Source: Ceriagrion tenellum
Taxonomy: Eukaryota > Arthropoda > Insecta > Odonata > Coenagrionidae
Assembly: GCA_963169105.1 (NCBI GenBank)
Contig: OY720639.1
Location: 48,217,848 to 48,281,847 of the forward strand
Reading direction: 5' to 3'
Length of the DNA stretch: 64,000 bases
The translations under genes were made by a program, and so were the position numbers. The notes beneath the pieces were generated by a model that worked only from the letters and a program-made list of their open reading frames with translations, searched no databases and had not been told where the DNA came from. Of the stretch, positions 31,930 through 45,100 are shown piece by piece; the first letter of the stretch is position 1; every line of letters begins with the position of its first letter.

Positions 31930-34610
31930 CCCAGCGTTCCCCTCTCTATTTCCTAATCGATATTTCCCTTATTACTATTAATAAAGGGCAGCTCTTCCGT
32001 CCGAATTTGATGTACTGATGAAAATGGTCTTCAGTCAATCTGTGCGATAGGAAATAGCAAGGTCACCATTTCTGGTGAACCATGGGCCACGTGTTCAGTG
32101 TTCACCCTTCGTTGTCGTGGATTTCACTCGGCTGAAGCATCTAATGCGGCATGATTGGCATATATTCAGTTTCCCGCCTGATGCCGTCTTAATCAATATT
32201 GTATAATAAGAGATTATAATAACGATATAAAAGGCCGTATAACCGAAAAAGGCATCGAATATGCTTCATCCTACTATTCTTGAAACTATGCGTAATTAGG
32301 ACGTGAAATATCGATAGATTTCCCTTCCTCGCAGAACAACCTTACAAAATTTTAATGTCTCTCCGTCTACTGTAGTTTCTCCTTCCTTCTCCAGGTTCAC
32401 TGTCTTTCAGCCTTACAGCGCAATGTTTTGGAAAACGGGAACCAAAGAGTTTATGTACATGCTGAAGGGTTTCTAATACTTCTAAAGTCAAAATAAAAAC
32501 ATTTGGAGAATATTTGAACAATATTTCTTTTGTATTTGATCATTGGTTACAGTAAGTGAAGTTCAAGGAAGTAAATCTACGGTGCAGTCTGAGAGTATCT
32601 AGGAGGATGTTAAGGACCTCGCCTCGCATGAGGATAGGAAAAGGAATCGGAATAGGAGAGGGAATAAATTTCATAGGAAGTTTTTATATCCCACGGCATT
32701 GATGAGGCATAATTTTCCATCCAACACTACTTAAATGATGCAAATAGTATCCATAACGCATCCTATTATCCGTTAAATAATAAACTAAAAGCCAATGTGA
32801 TGGACCCTACTGGAAAAGTTTAGATGGGTGAGCGATGAGAGTTTATTTGGGAGAGTTTTAACTACGTTTCTGTGACCACCTGGGAGGGAGAGTGATCCCA
32901 GCCCTGATGCAAAGAGGCACATTAGGAACGAATGGTGTTGAGGGGCAGAGGTCTCTTTCGAAACATAGAGGGGGAAGGAAGAGGCCCTGACAAGTAGTTA
33001 CATGTTGATCTGATATGCGAAACCCAAGGAGGAGGACAAAAGGGGCCAACAGATTCCAGGCCAGGATTTCAAGCAATGATGGGAAAACTATAATTCTTTT
33101 TCCCTTACTGATACCCCCCTCCCTCTCCCACTCTCTTACACCGTGATATACATATGCCTGGAGCAGATACGAAGTATTCAAACATGATTGCGGGAGCCCA
33201 ATTTCATCATATTTTAAAAATTATTAATAAAAGTTTATGTATTTATTAACTTAAGTTTATGTGACATGGACACAATTGTTTACAGCAATATGTACTAGCT
33301 TAAGCTGCCACCTTCGGTTTGCGTTTTTGTATTTTACTCTCAAATAAAGGTTCACTTTCTTTTCCCTTTCCATTATTTCTTTACTTTTGAATAACATGAT
33401 TTCAAGTTGCTAATTGAAGCAGTTGCCCAATTTAAATCTTCCGTCATCATAATTCGGCGAGTATTTTGAGCTTTACCACAAACAGTCTTTTCCTAATAGC
33501 CTTTAAGCCATATCTTTATTTTAAACACCAGAGCGCAAATTCAATCATTCGGTCTCCACTTTTCAAAACTTCGTACCCCGCGCAACAATAATTACAGGCT
33601 GTAAAATGGTGTTTACATAACAGCTTACACAAAAAAAACTCACCAATCAATCAAAATCAGGTCTCAAAAAAACTCATCTAAGTATGGATATATCACCAAG
33701 GTTAAAAACTAGCCGAAACAATTTCTCTGACATTGCTGATCTTGCACGTGACTCACAATCAGCCAATGCAGGAGCATGCCTCATTAAAGTACAGCTTCAC
33801 GTCATCCTCAGGTCCGATATTCTTGTTATCACCTATTCTCAACGTTGTGAACAACCTAAAAAGCGGGATAAGCGTCAAAACTCACCTGACCAGTCTTCAT
33901 CATTACTCCGCACTCACGACCTCACAAGAACTGTCCTAAACACTCGCAAACATGCACAGATTATGCTTAAAATGAATCGGCAACACAACTCAAAGAGAAA
34001 CGCGACATTCTCATTCAAATTCTAAAACAATGTATTTTCAATTTTTAAAGTAAAACGAAAGTTAAAGCAAACCGCTACTTGCCTTTAAATGAATACTTTG
34101 TAAAAAGTCAAACTTCCTCATTCTAACGTCTAAAAATTCTCGACTTCTCAACCTCTATGCATAAATCAGGTGTTGCTAGATCTCGTTCACCCGCAAATTT
34201 GTACGTGAAATTCCAAAAATCTAACACCCTACGACTCTAATCTAGCACATCTATCTAAAAAATACTATAAACATTGACTCTTTCGCTACATCTCAAGTCT
34301 GCGCACAGCCAACACCCAAATACTATAACGTGGATTTCGCTCGCATTTGCGATAAAAGGAAATTTCGTTCGCATTTGAGATAAAAGACACAGGTATAGTG
34401 ATAGTTTTCATTAAAGCTATTAAATACTTCATTTTCTAACGCTTAAAATTGTGAGATATTTTTGTCGCATACGTCTGTAGGAATTTGATTATATAAGTTT
34501 TTACATGGCATTATACAAATGAATGTATTTATTAATGAGAAAAAATGAATACTTTTTCCTATAATTTGCTGAAGTGCTACAATACTAGTGAACATATGAA
34601 GGCTAATATT
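31930..34610. other. No supported feature
   Basis: AT-rich. ORFs of 107 codons (32,858-33,181, minus) and 113 codons (33,684-34,025, plus) have no motif, signal peptide or repeat context that would support a gene. Confidence 0.4.
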
Positions 34611-34616
34611 ACGCTG

Positions 34617-34711
34617 CCGGTAAAAACCATCGGATCGGCCCGCCGCAGGCCGCCGACCCATTTCCAGTCGGCGTCCGCCGCCAATAGTTTTTCCATCGGC
34701 GCACAGGTCTA
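34617..34711. repeat. GC-rich segment fused to PLE 5' side (copy 2)
   Basis: It contains GGTAAAAACCATCGGATCGG and ends CGGCGCACAGGTCT, as in copy 1 at 29,258-29,365. It directly precedes a PLE 3' fragment in the same relative orientation. The middle is rich in GCCGCC and GTCGGC steps. Confidence 0.65.
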
Positions 34712-34900
34712 ATTCTAACTAATCCGATGAAACTTGACCTCCATGTCAGACTACGAAAACCCGGCACGATACTTGGTCGCTCATCAGCCTTTATGACGAT
34801 GGCAGAGAAAGTCATCGAAACATTGACAGTATTGGCCATCCTGACCCGGCTGGAAACCCAAGCAGAATTCATCACATTACGGATAATATTCCAATGCGGT
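34712..34900 (+). mobile_element. Penelope-like element 3' end
   Basis: It aligns by eye with the 3' region of the PLE at 28.2 kb (opposite strand). Shared blocks are ACTTGACCTCC, CGATACTTGGT, ATCGAAAC-TTG and GGCTGGAAACC. The core TTATGACGATGGCAGAGAAA followed by GTCATCGAAAC has the CUGAUGA-like / stem II / GAAA layout of a hammerhead, with the leading C-U changed. No coding sequence remains. Confidence 0.8.
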
Positions 34901-35509
34901 CCAAAAATGTTCGTCTATAAATCTGTCAACGAAGTAGGGTAAACTCAACGGTGTAATTGCTCTAGTAACATACAGTTATTAGGCGATATGGCATGAAATA
35001 ATGCAATTGAGTCTTATACTTGATATAATGCGACCTACCTCAACGTGCATAGTACTCTGGAAACTGACGCATGAGCGCGGGGCAGGAGACGTTAAGACAC
35101 CTTGCAAGAAGAGAAGAAGGAAAATGGAACTGGAAGATAGGAAGGCCTAGAAGTGAGACGTGTCTTCTAGACAAAAAATCATGCGATATCACGCGATAAC
35201 ATACGATGGCATGCTTACACAATATATTTCGCGTCCGTCTTCTTCTCCAGCCAAACCTTTTTCCTTTGTTAGGATCGGCTTTTCTCGTCATAATTCTCCA
35301 TCTTGCCCAATTTTACGCGCCTGCCCTCTTTAGTTCACTCTCTTCCATGTTCCTCAACACACGGTATCCTCGAAATCTGATCTACCTCAGCTTCTCTCAC
35401 CTGGAAACCTTATGTTCACTACACTCTTACACGTATTTATTTCCGTAAGCCGTTCCACGACTCAAAACTAAAGCATTTTACTCTCTACAACTTTCTTCCT
35501 TACTAATTT
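34901..35509. other. No supported feature
   Basis: Two overlapping ORFs of ~80 codons on opposite strands, neither with a domain. Possibly degraded LINE sequence. Confidence 0.3.
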
Positions 35510-36065
35510 CCGTCCCTAGAGAAAAGACAGAAAGGCTGGTGGCACAAATAAAATGGTATACGCTGGAGTAAGGAGGGCAATTCAATTATTAGGGAAGTTT
35601 GCAATAGGAATGTGGGCATAGTTCAGAGACATTAGAAGAAAAATTGCGGCAGCAAAAGAGGCGTTCAGCTAAGAAGAGGGAGCTGATAGCAAGGAAAGAT
35701 TTTAGTATGGAGCGTGGCGAAGTATGGTGTGAATATGTGGGCTCTCAGAAAGGAAGACGAGGAATAGGCAGCATGTGTTTGAGGTATGGATGTAGAGGAT
35801 GGTCGAGAAAGAACAAAGGTGGTAAAGGAAGATGAACGAGAAGAAGAAGAAATGGAGATTAAGTAGAGGAAACTTGAGGAGAAGATCATGGTTAGGAAGG
35901 GTAGGTAGTTTGAAGAGGTATTGAGGGACGAAGGTTGAAGGAGGCCGTCATCGCGGGGAAGATGTTGGCAAAGCGGGGAAGAGGAAGAAAGGGAATAGGT
36001 TTTATAGATGGGTGAACGAGACTTATGCTGACGTGAAGCAGGGAGGAGCAGGACTGTATGCTTGA
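35510..36065 (+). pseudogene. LINE C-terminal region
   Basis: The plus strand reads ILVWSVAKYGVNMWALRKED, then RYGCRGWSRKN, and near the end DETYADVKQ-like sequence. These correspond to the LVW..A.YG.ETW.LRKED and YAE.K blocks of endonuclease-RT LINEs. Purine-rich throughout, with several frameshifts. Confidence 0.8.
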
Positions 36066-36094
36066 TTGAAAGAAATATACCTAATACAAAGTTA

Positions 36095-36350
36095 GAGCTC
36101 GAGTTTCAAGAAGTTAGGGCCTCAATTTTCATCTCCTCAATTTCCATACAAAACACTTTCTCGTTCGTCTCCATTTCCAACCACCGTTCTTTCTCCATTA
36201 TTCTCCGCATCATTATCTCTAATGATGGTGGCTTTTCTCCTTTCTGAGAGTCCACGTATTCACACCATACATCGCCACACCCCATACTAAACTCTTAGCC
36301 TCTTCTTATTACCCTTTCTCAAGGCCTTCACGTAAAATATGGAGGATTTT
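36095..36350 (-). pseudogene. LINE C-terminal region, tail to tail with previous
   Basis: The minus strand reads VWGVAMYGVNTWTLRKE near 36,270 and continues into basic, Glu-rich sequence. It is the same region of the same LINE type as the plus-strand copy ending 30 bp away, so two C-terminal fragments meet tail to tail. Confidence 0.7.
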
Positions 36351-36539
36351 TTAAAATTATTTTCCATCAAATCTACCATAACCGTTACATTATCCTAAAT
36401 CTAATCGGTGCAGTTCATATATTGCGTCTGTGGTGGCAAGAAATTCAACTCTAAATTCAGTGTTTTAGTTCGAATGCCACACGGGCATAATGCTGCCGAT
36501 TGCATCGCGGGCACCGAAGATAAAGCGGGGGCCTTAAAA

Positions 36540-36960
36540 ATCTCATAAATCACCGGCGCCCCAAGTGGCTCGTCGACAAACTAGACCGACCGTGCATTCC
36601 GCCTTTGGACGCGTGCCACACACAAACCTCTCCCCCTCCGCGTGCGATATTCATGACTCGCCCACACACTCGACACAGCACGCTCGCGAGCCGAAGAGAG
36701 AAGTGAAGGACTCGAAGTAGGAGGAGAAGGACAAGGACTGGGTGGGGGGGGAGACGAGACTCTTTCCCTCACACACCCCTCCGCATCCCTTCCCTCCCTT
36801 ACCCCCCACACTCTTGAATGGCTTGATGGGGTTGTTGCGCCGCCCGCGGACGCTCAACGCTCCAGAACGGGACGGGCAAAAAGGGGGGGAGAGAGGGAAA
36901 GGGATATTTCACGGGAGGGTTGGAGGGAAATTATCCACGCTTCAAGGGGTGTTATAATCC
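36540..36960. other. GC-rich islet
   Basis: CpG- and CCCT-rich, with frames of 68-76 codons open on both strands and a (CCCTCC)-like low-complexity core. No protein signature. Could be a promoter-type island. Confidence 0.4.
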
Positions 36961-37369
36961 TCGTTCTCTACCCCTTACTCTCTCCTTCTCATCCATTCAA
37001 AAAGACCCTATCCCTCTCGAATGCCCCGTCTAGGGGTTCGGTGATGTGATGCTGTAAACCCCACCTTCCTGGCTTGCAGGGGCCACTCCCGCTTCCCCGC
37101 CCCCCTCCCAAGCAATTTGTGAGCAGTGGGATTAACTCGACGGGGAGCCGTATGAAAAAACTGGTTTCGTCGACCAAGATAAATCGGTAAAAGCAACCCA
37201 AGACGATTGTTTATGGAGGAACAAACCGAGACCACTGTCTAAACTACCACTCATTGAATGCATATTGCACGTAGTGAAAATCCAACTATAGTCGCAGGTA
37301 AAGATAGCAAAAAATATACCAACGCGCAGGTTAGTATTTCCCAAAAAACTGGTACCGCTGCAGTTGAGG

Positions 37370-37455
37370 AGAGTGTTTGTTGAAGTCATTCCAATTATAT
37401 ATTTAATCTGTAAATTAAGTAATGTGGGGCCTAATTCGGCAGGAAATGGCAAAAG
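37370..37455 (+). repeat. Dispersed repeat, copy a
   Basis: About 80 bp containing TTAAGTAATGTGGGGCCTAA and TTCGGCAGG recur at 38,741-38,822 in the same orientation with a few changes. Confidence 0.85.
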
Positions 37456-37859
37456 TAAATCCATAACATGGAAACAAAATTCTGCTCTGCGGATCTCCGG
37501 GTAATTTCTTCCGCGATGATGCAGTTAAAGTGACATAGATTACAAAATTTCCAAAAAGGTCTGCAATTAACAAGAAAGTAAAAATACCTTGGCATTAATC
37601 CACACTTCAACCCCATGAATAATTGACTTCAAGGGTAGAGCTCACAAAGTAACCAACTCCACGTCATTACCAACTGAAGGCACAAATTCCAATTTAAAGT
37701 CTTGCCGACACTACTGAAGTTTGGAGAACCGTTTTTTAGATAACAGAAGATTTTATAATTAGGGTTAAGCATAGAATTACTCGAAAATATACATTATCTC
37801 AGATGAAGGATAGTAAATTTTCAAATCTATCTATTGCTTCGGTAAGTTCAGAGAAACAG

Positions 37860-38150
37860 AAATCGATTTTTTTCTATTTGTACATAAAGGAAGAGAGGAA
37901 TCAGAAGGTGTGGAAGTGTGGAAAACGATAGAGAAAGGGTGACTGAAGGAATAAGAGGCAGAAGGATAGGTCCTTGAGATGTTGAGGGAGGAGACAATGG
38001 ACTTGAGGAAATCAAGAGGAGGAAAATTACGTGAACGAGGACGGTAATTATGAAGGATAAGTTTCTGAAGGCCGTTTCGTAAGCGAGAAGCATGGGAAAA
38101 GGAGGAAAAGGTTATATCTCATGAATTAACTAGATAGATACAAAACTGAA
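37860..38150 (+). pseudogene. Probable LINE C-terminal fragment
   Basis: With frame changes the plus strand reads EKHGKRRKRLYLMN and then DRYKTERRYREV, resembling the GKKRKRLID...Y end of the endonuclease-RT LINEs. Purine-rich, weak match. Confidence 0.45.
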
Positions 38151-38247
38151 AGGAGATATCGCGAGAGGTAATAGAGTAATCCAAGGAAGGGCAATAGGAA
38201 AACAGCAATGATCAACCGAAAAACCTCCTCCCTGACCGGTGGATAAC

Positions 38248-38375
38248 TACGCAATCTACATACTACCTTGCGAGCCGCCGCATTGGCGTGTGACAAACAG
38301 TATTAAGACACCAGTCGTGCAAATGTGTGAAGGATGTTATAGGGAGATGAAATAGTGGTGTTTATTTAGAGTGCT
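38248..38375 (-). mobile_element. LINE 3' UTR end
   Basis: On the minus strand it ends with the family tail CGGCGGCTCGCAAGGTAGTA followed by a GTAGAT-like end. The preceding CACGCCAATG and GGTGTCTTAATAC segments match the tails at 13.2 and 45.6 kb. No coding part survives. Confidence 0.7.
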
Positions 38376-38600
38376 GTTCTTTATGGAGCATAAAATGGAC
38401 GTTCCGGAGGAAAGGGGAGAAATATCTAGAGAGTTCTGAAATATAGCTAAGGAGAAGAATGGAGCGAGTGCAAAGGAGTGATAAAGTGAGAAACGAGGAG
38501 GTGCTAGCAAGGATGAATGAGGGAAGGAATATTTTGAGATCAATAAGAAAGAAGAATATATAATAAATTTTCCTGCTTAACTTGGTGGAGCAATATTGCG

Positions 38601-38881
38601 AAGATTTTAAATGAATTCACTTTGTAATATTCCACAAGGTATTTATTACTCCGACCTAGGTTTCGACTTAAGTCATTATCAAGGTAACCTTGATAGTGAC
38701 TTAACTTATGTCGAAACCTAGGTCGGAGTAATAAATACCTCGTTGAAGTCATTTCAATCATATATTTACTCTGAAAATTAAGTAATGTGGGGCCTAATTC
38801 GGCAGGACATGGCTAAAGTAACCAAGGTCGGAGTAATAAATACCTTGTGGAATATTACAAAGTGAATTCATTTAAAATCTT
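38601..38881. repeat. Nested palindromes
   Basis: The outer arms 38,601-38,656 and 38,826-38,881 are inverted copies (ATTTTAAATGAATTCACTTT). Within them, 38,639-38,690 and 38,688-38,739 form a second, almost perfect palindrome containing CCTAGGTTTCGAC and its complement GTCGAAACCTAGG. Between the second palindrome and the right outer arm sits copy b of the repeat at 37,370. The GATAATGACTTAAGTCGAAA core is of the PLE-unit type. Confidence 0.85.
38741..38822 (+). repeat. Dispersed repeat, copy b
   Basis: Second copy of the repeat at 37,370-37,455, located inside the outer palindrome. Confidence 0.85.
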
Positions 38882-38884
38882 CAA

Positions 38885-39120
38885 GAAAGAAGAAGACAAA
38901 CTGGATGGGACATGTCCTAAGGAAAGACTGCCTGCTGATAAGAATATCAGAAGGAAAGACCGAGGGAAAGAGAGGGAGAGGAAGATGAAGAAATAATATG
39001 TTGACTGATATTATGAATAGAAGGAGTTACGAAGAACTGAGGGAGGCAGAACATGAGGATAGATGAGCATGGAGGGAGCAGTTCGATTGAAACCTGTCTG
39101 AGGACAGATTTACCCGAGAA
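38885..39120 (+). pseudogene. LINE C-terminus
   Basis: The plus strand reads NWMGHVLRKDCLLIRISEGK, then GKRGRGRRNNMLTDIMNRRS and EELREAEHEDR. These are the W.GHVLR and GKRGRGR blocks of endonuclease-RT LINE C-termini. Few frame changes, so it is a better preserved copy. Confidence 0.85.
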
Positions 39121-42100
39121 GAAGAAGAGTACTTGGAGCAGCTAGGATTATGGCTACGAATTACGCTCAGGAAGAACAAATGTTGGCATGTTTTACACAT
39201 TCACCAAAAAGAGAAAAGAGTAAGACTCGCAAACAATGATTTCAAGGAGCCTTTTCCACTTCATATTTGTTCATTTTCACTCCCATAAGAAAACCATGTA
39301 ACTCGATGCAGCGTTTACGTTTTTGTGACTGCACGCAAGGTTTAGTTTTGATATGCCTATAATTGGATAATTGAAAAAATATGTCTTTAGTGACAGTATT
39401 TTGCTTTCCTGTATGCTTCATTTTTGACCAAAAGTTACGTTTTCCCACCGAAAATGGTCCGCTTAGTCACCGTTTCCATTGCTAGATGTTGGTTCAACGG
39501 AGAGGCCAACGAAAACTGTAATATTTTTATCCATTAAGATAGGAGAGGAGAAGGAAAATGGAATTAGAAGAACGGTGAAGAGAAATCCGGCATCGAAATT
39601 AGCTAGCCGTTAACGAAAGAAGGGCCATGCCTTTAAGGGAACCACAGTTGAGAATTCCATCTGACGGATGGAGAAGTAGGTCTTGTAGTGCATTCCATAC
39701 AAATGGCAAGTAGAGATCGGGTTTCTGAAGAAAAATCTACGTCGTTGCCGGGAAGCAAAATTGGTCTTGGGAATATGTATCTAGTGGGCACTCTAGCCAC
39801 CAAACCTACCCGATCTCTTACACTATTTTAGCAAAGAGAAAATTATTTTCTTTGGCAACCGCTTCATAACCTTTCAATAGGAATTCAAAAGTGTGGCCAT
39901 CGGAGCTTCGGTTACACGTAAACTATGAGACTGGATTGAGATTAACGCGAGAGTCAGACGTGATTCCATCAATTTTACCGGATGCGTTTTTAGATAAGTT
40001 ATTTATCTTTGCCTACAGCCTTTTCATGGATGGCTACTGACAAGGTATACCTCAGCGTTTTGCACGTCACATTGCAAGAATTCTCTCAATTCTAGGCAAA
40101 AACATAATATTTTCAGCGTCTTATTCAATCTCAACGGGCGCCCTATCCCAGCTACAATAATAATAGAGTAAGGAGGGGGTGAAAAGTTGATTTAATGGAA
40201 CTAAACAACGACATGTGCATAAATAAATCCACATTCTTTGAGAGGATGGTTTGTACTGCTTCAATAACTTCCATTTCTCCCGGGATTCAAGGTTTATGGA
40301 AAAACAGAGCCATCAAGCCTCAACGGTCCATCGCTCAGCTCTCTACCCTGAGGGGATCCCTGTCAATCTCCACCGGCTGCAGCAGCCGCCCGCCCCCTTG
40401 TAACATTGCCTACGGGGCGTTTCAGTAGCAGCCTTTTTCGCCCCGTTCCAGCCCAGGGAGTCCTGCCCTCCCGCTGCGAAAGGGGGCGCTTTCAGTGACC
40501 TCCCAGGCTAATTTACTTCATCTGTTGTGGGCTTTAAAGAGAAAGCCTTGGGGGCGTGAATGGGGGAGGAGCGCGCGTCATCGGAGGCCGTGAAACTTAT
40601 GACCGGAGCCACACGCAGCGAGGGATGAATTGGTACGATCGAGGGGGAGCAGTAATCGCTTCACCGAACAGAGTGGTACTGTGAAAGGGAACATTTGCAA
40701 CCAATTTGTGAAGTGAAATTAGGCCAATGGAAATGCATATAACCCCTTCTTTCATTTTTGAGGCAGTGTTTGAATGGTTTGAATTCACTGACGCAACCAC
40801 AAATCGAGCGTAACCCAAATCCTTGTGGGGGTTTATATTGCGTTTAAGCACGGGAAGGGGTGAAAATATTTTTCAAATGAGGCACAAAAATATGCTTAAG
40901 AAATTAAGAGTAAAATCGCGACTGCAGTACAACAGTTGTTTTTTAGATTCTTGCACTACACGTTGAGGAAATAATCTGCTCAAAGTGTTTGTTCTAATCG
41001 CCCTCTGCAAGCCATTGCGAGTGTGTGACATGGAAGACAACACAGAAGGCATGCACAGGTCATGTTTTTTGTCACAGCGAGGAATAAAGTAACGGTCCTA
41101 ATGAAACAACGAAGAATAACAATAAACATGAACAATTTGAATATAACATAAGATAGAGAAACTGGTTAATGGGATAAGAAACATATTATAACATGAATAC
41201 TTGATTGGATTATTTTAATAATATCGGATAGTTGGAGACACTTTCTAAATCCAAGTCCATATTACTCCCTCCAATGCACTGGTGGAGTGCGTATCAACGG
41301 CTGATTTTACATTGGCCATGATCCATCCATTTTCCATACAAGGACCGTTGCAGAGAAATAGAGTCGTATGAACCTATGACAAATATCTAAAATGAGTTTG
41401 GTAGTTAAATATGCAAATGGGTTGTGGGAGTACTAGGATACTTCAAACATTCATTGTTGCTTAAAAGGATAGTTAAGTTATTAAGTTTGCTTGTGTATGT
41501 CCTAAAGTGTGTTTATTGTTACATAGCGACTATAAAATGGCACCATAGCTGTACGTGGTTTTCTTGCTTTAAATAAATAAATTCTTTTAAATAATTTTAA
41601 TATTATTAATTTGATGTAATCTAATGCTTAGTATAGGTATAGATGGAAATAAACGTTACTCTGACCTACTATTTTTACGGCCGTTGGACTTTATCTCTTT
41701 GCATGATTTTCTTCTTTTGATTTCTCCTCTTTCGATCAGGTCTAAATACGTCCTATATCACTTCATTCCATCCATATAATCCAATTTCTTTCTTCCGTTT
41801 CTCCACTTACCCATCACAGTGAATATCTTGCGAAATATTTGGAGCATTAGGCAAAAAAATAATGTCCAAGGAACACAGTTTCTATAAAGCTGTTCATGAG
41901 ACTGGGTTAAATGAATTCAAAGTAGCCCGATGTCAGTATCGTGGAAGATTACCATTAGTTTTGCATTATTGAGGTAGAACGGTTTAATAAAAAAGATAAG
42001 CAGTTTCAGTGCTAAATATATTTATAAATTGGAGTAATGAACGTTCAATACCTTTTGAATAGCTTGAGCTTCAAATTGACGTCAAATTCTGGACTTCACC

Positions 42101-45100
42101 ACACGCCGACGGGCAAAAGGTGCCTTATTTACGCATGTTATTACGAAAGTTTTGAATCCGATGCCACCCCAAGGAGAATCATCACAAACAAAGTTTAGAT
42201 CAAGCGGGGTATTTTAAGCTTTCAAGGGCTCCGACATCGCAAAAAGTCAACCGTTTGCGATAGTTTGTCTTTTCCGCTCGCAAATGATGAATGGTTTCGG
42301 CACGAAAGCGTAAATTCTCCTCAGGCTCTAGTTTCAAACAAGTCTTTCAACTCTCTTACGTGCTTCCGCTTTCCGAGATAGATTTAGGGAGCGGTGTGTT
42401 TACTTCTTAAGACGGCCCAAGGCGATGGCTCAGCATGAACCTAATCCTCGAATCGCCTCAACACAAGGATTTTCTTTAATCGTGAACCACCCATTTAGAC
42501 ACCCCGCCTCCTCTTTTCAGCCTTGCAATTACTCGATTCTCATTGACCCTTTGCGCCCGCGTCAAATAAATAGACATACTTGACTTGAAAAAAATTGTTT
42601 AGATTTCTTAGTCTTTTGATCCGACCTATCTTTCAAGATGCGACTTTGTTGTGTGTAAATGGAAACGATAGCCCAGCAAATCGGCGCACCGGATGAGTCA
42701 AGGGAATAGTATAAACTCGACCGTTAGTGAAGGTAATAAATGATGTGCTTATGAAATTTAGAGAATAATTAATAATTTTTTATAACAATTACGAGCTCCC
42801 TTTAATCTTTTGCAGCTAATGATGATGAATGAATAACGATCTGGATATCGCCACAAAATGACTTTCCGTGACATTTTCGGGTCATTTCATTACTGTCTAT
42901 GACCATTACCGACTTTTGTGCAGGTAATATGCCTTCATTTTTACATATATTATGATATATTTTAAATATTTTGTAGATAAAGTAACATAGGACGGCAGCA
43001 AAAAATCGGCAGTTGGCATATCCTTAGCATAGCTTCAAGCGGCGGTAATCTGATTTTTTAACATATCGTACACCAATTTTTCAGTTTTTGCTATCGTTCA
43101 TCAGCGTTATGTAAAATATTTAAGAATATTTAAATGTTCAAAAATTGTACATAATTAGAAATAAGGTATACAGAACTGTCATATTACCAGTCGGAAAACG
43201 TAGATCAACCTCATCTCCCTACGCAAATAATAAGATGATTTAGTTTTATTTCACTATATTTTTTGGCGGTACGACATGTTCCGACACATCGGCGCCTACA
43301 ATAAAAATTAGTTAAATAAAACTTAATTACGTAATCTAATACTTTGTGAAAACGTAATCCTATTATTTGTGAAAATTAACTTCCACATAGATGAGCGTGA
43401 ACCCATAAAAAAATCTTTCTAATTGAAGACAACCACAGTCTTCGTCAACTGCTTCGAGATGGGCAATTATTTGGGCTGGCGTGAAGTAGTAAATTGTAAA
43501 TTGGTCCCCGGCACAATTATTACTACATGCTAACCGAAGGTGTGTTGAGGCCTGTGCGAGTCCTTGTTAAACTGATCTCTCGTCATTCTTACGAGAAAAC
43601 CACTAACAGGAGAAAAATTTGGTCTATAACACCCCATAGCGAGACGTTATTTCTATTGTAAACAGCCAAAAGACACTTGCGCATGTTAAAGCAACTTTTA
43701 ACCTAATCTTCCAAGTTTTGGATTCCTCTATGAGAATTTCGAGCGCCGCGTCTGGATTCCAAGGGTTGGATGACATTCCCTGTAAATCTCGAGGCATTTT
43801 TACCACTTCTGGTGTTCAAGCAAAGGTACGGCTGCAGGAGTATTACAAGTCTCACTCTACATGGACTAACTAAGATTTTCTGGGAAGCCCTAGCAGAGGA
43901 ATATCGCTGCTGTGTCGCACACATACGAAGTTATGGCCAAGACAGATAATCCCGCAATAAGTTATTACGCTCACACAAATCTCCTCGATGTGGTTTGCGA
44001 GTATTTTAATCCAGCTGCCAGGAGCCGACTCAGAGGGAAAACAAGTAGGCATGTGAAGGTTAGAACCCATCCATAAATTTCAACTTATTAACACGTTTAT
44101 TTCTTCATAGCAGTTTTCAAGGAGCACCCGGAGCCCAGGAAGGCTCTTTCACCAGGTGTACAGAATCTTATGGTAAAAACACATGGAACAAGTACATGAA
44201 GATCAAAACAAGATTTAGTTTGAGTGCGAATACACGTGCATTGATCTCCAAATTAACCGGTTAGTTCGTAATAAATCTGTTTCATTAATATTATTGGTAC
44301 AACGTATGTTTGTCTCACTTTGATACACCACATATTTTAATGACAGTCGCTCTTGTGGGTAAGTTTATCAGAGACCCTTTCAATAATAGTTGAACCCCAA
44401 TGTATGGTAAAGAGGAAATTCTGCTAAAGTACTTATAAGTATATCTGGACATTTTCATCATGCTTGTTCGGCCCCATTTATAGAGCGCGTTTAGATATAT
44501 GAGATCAGGTAGAGATTTTACAGAAAAGCATGTTAAATCATATCTGTAGTCTATAAATACAACGCATTGTGTTATGCATTATTTCCAATGGTGGAGGGAA
44601 AGTAAAATTTTAAGTAGGTATGTTACCGCATATTGAATACAAAATTCCATTCAACATCTGGTCCTCCATAGGGTAGCTCAAGAAATATTACGAATTTATA
44701 AACAGGTTTTCCCCAATAAATGAATCTTTCCGAGAAATTCCAAAAATAAATCGAACCCCAAGTTTTTTGTAACTTCTGAGCGGAACTAAAACGCCTTTAT
44801 TACGCTCAATGTCGAAAAAGCAGGAATCAATAACGATTCACGTCGGAAGCGCACACAATAAAGATCGATAGCCATTTAAAAAGCTTACGCGATTGGATTC
44901 GCTTCTTTACCAGCACTGACCGTCTCCCAGAGGTGACAATGAAGGGATAATAAACCGTGCATCCGTATCCGACGGAAATCGCAGTGCCCTTGCGACCCCG
45001 GGCTCAGGGTATGGACTGGACAGGCCATCTGGCAGTCTAGGTGAGGGCAGAGAACGGTGCCGGACCAGCGTTCGGTTACTTCGCGGCGAAAATGGGAAAG

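Noticed and set aside
32300..32460. LINE fragment on the minus strand
   Set aside because: A short basic reading exists but no conserved block could be matched with confidence.
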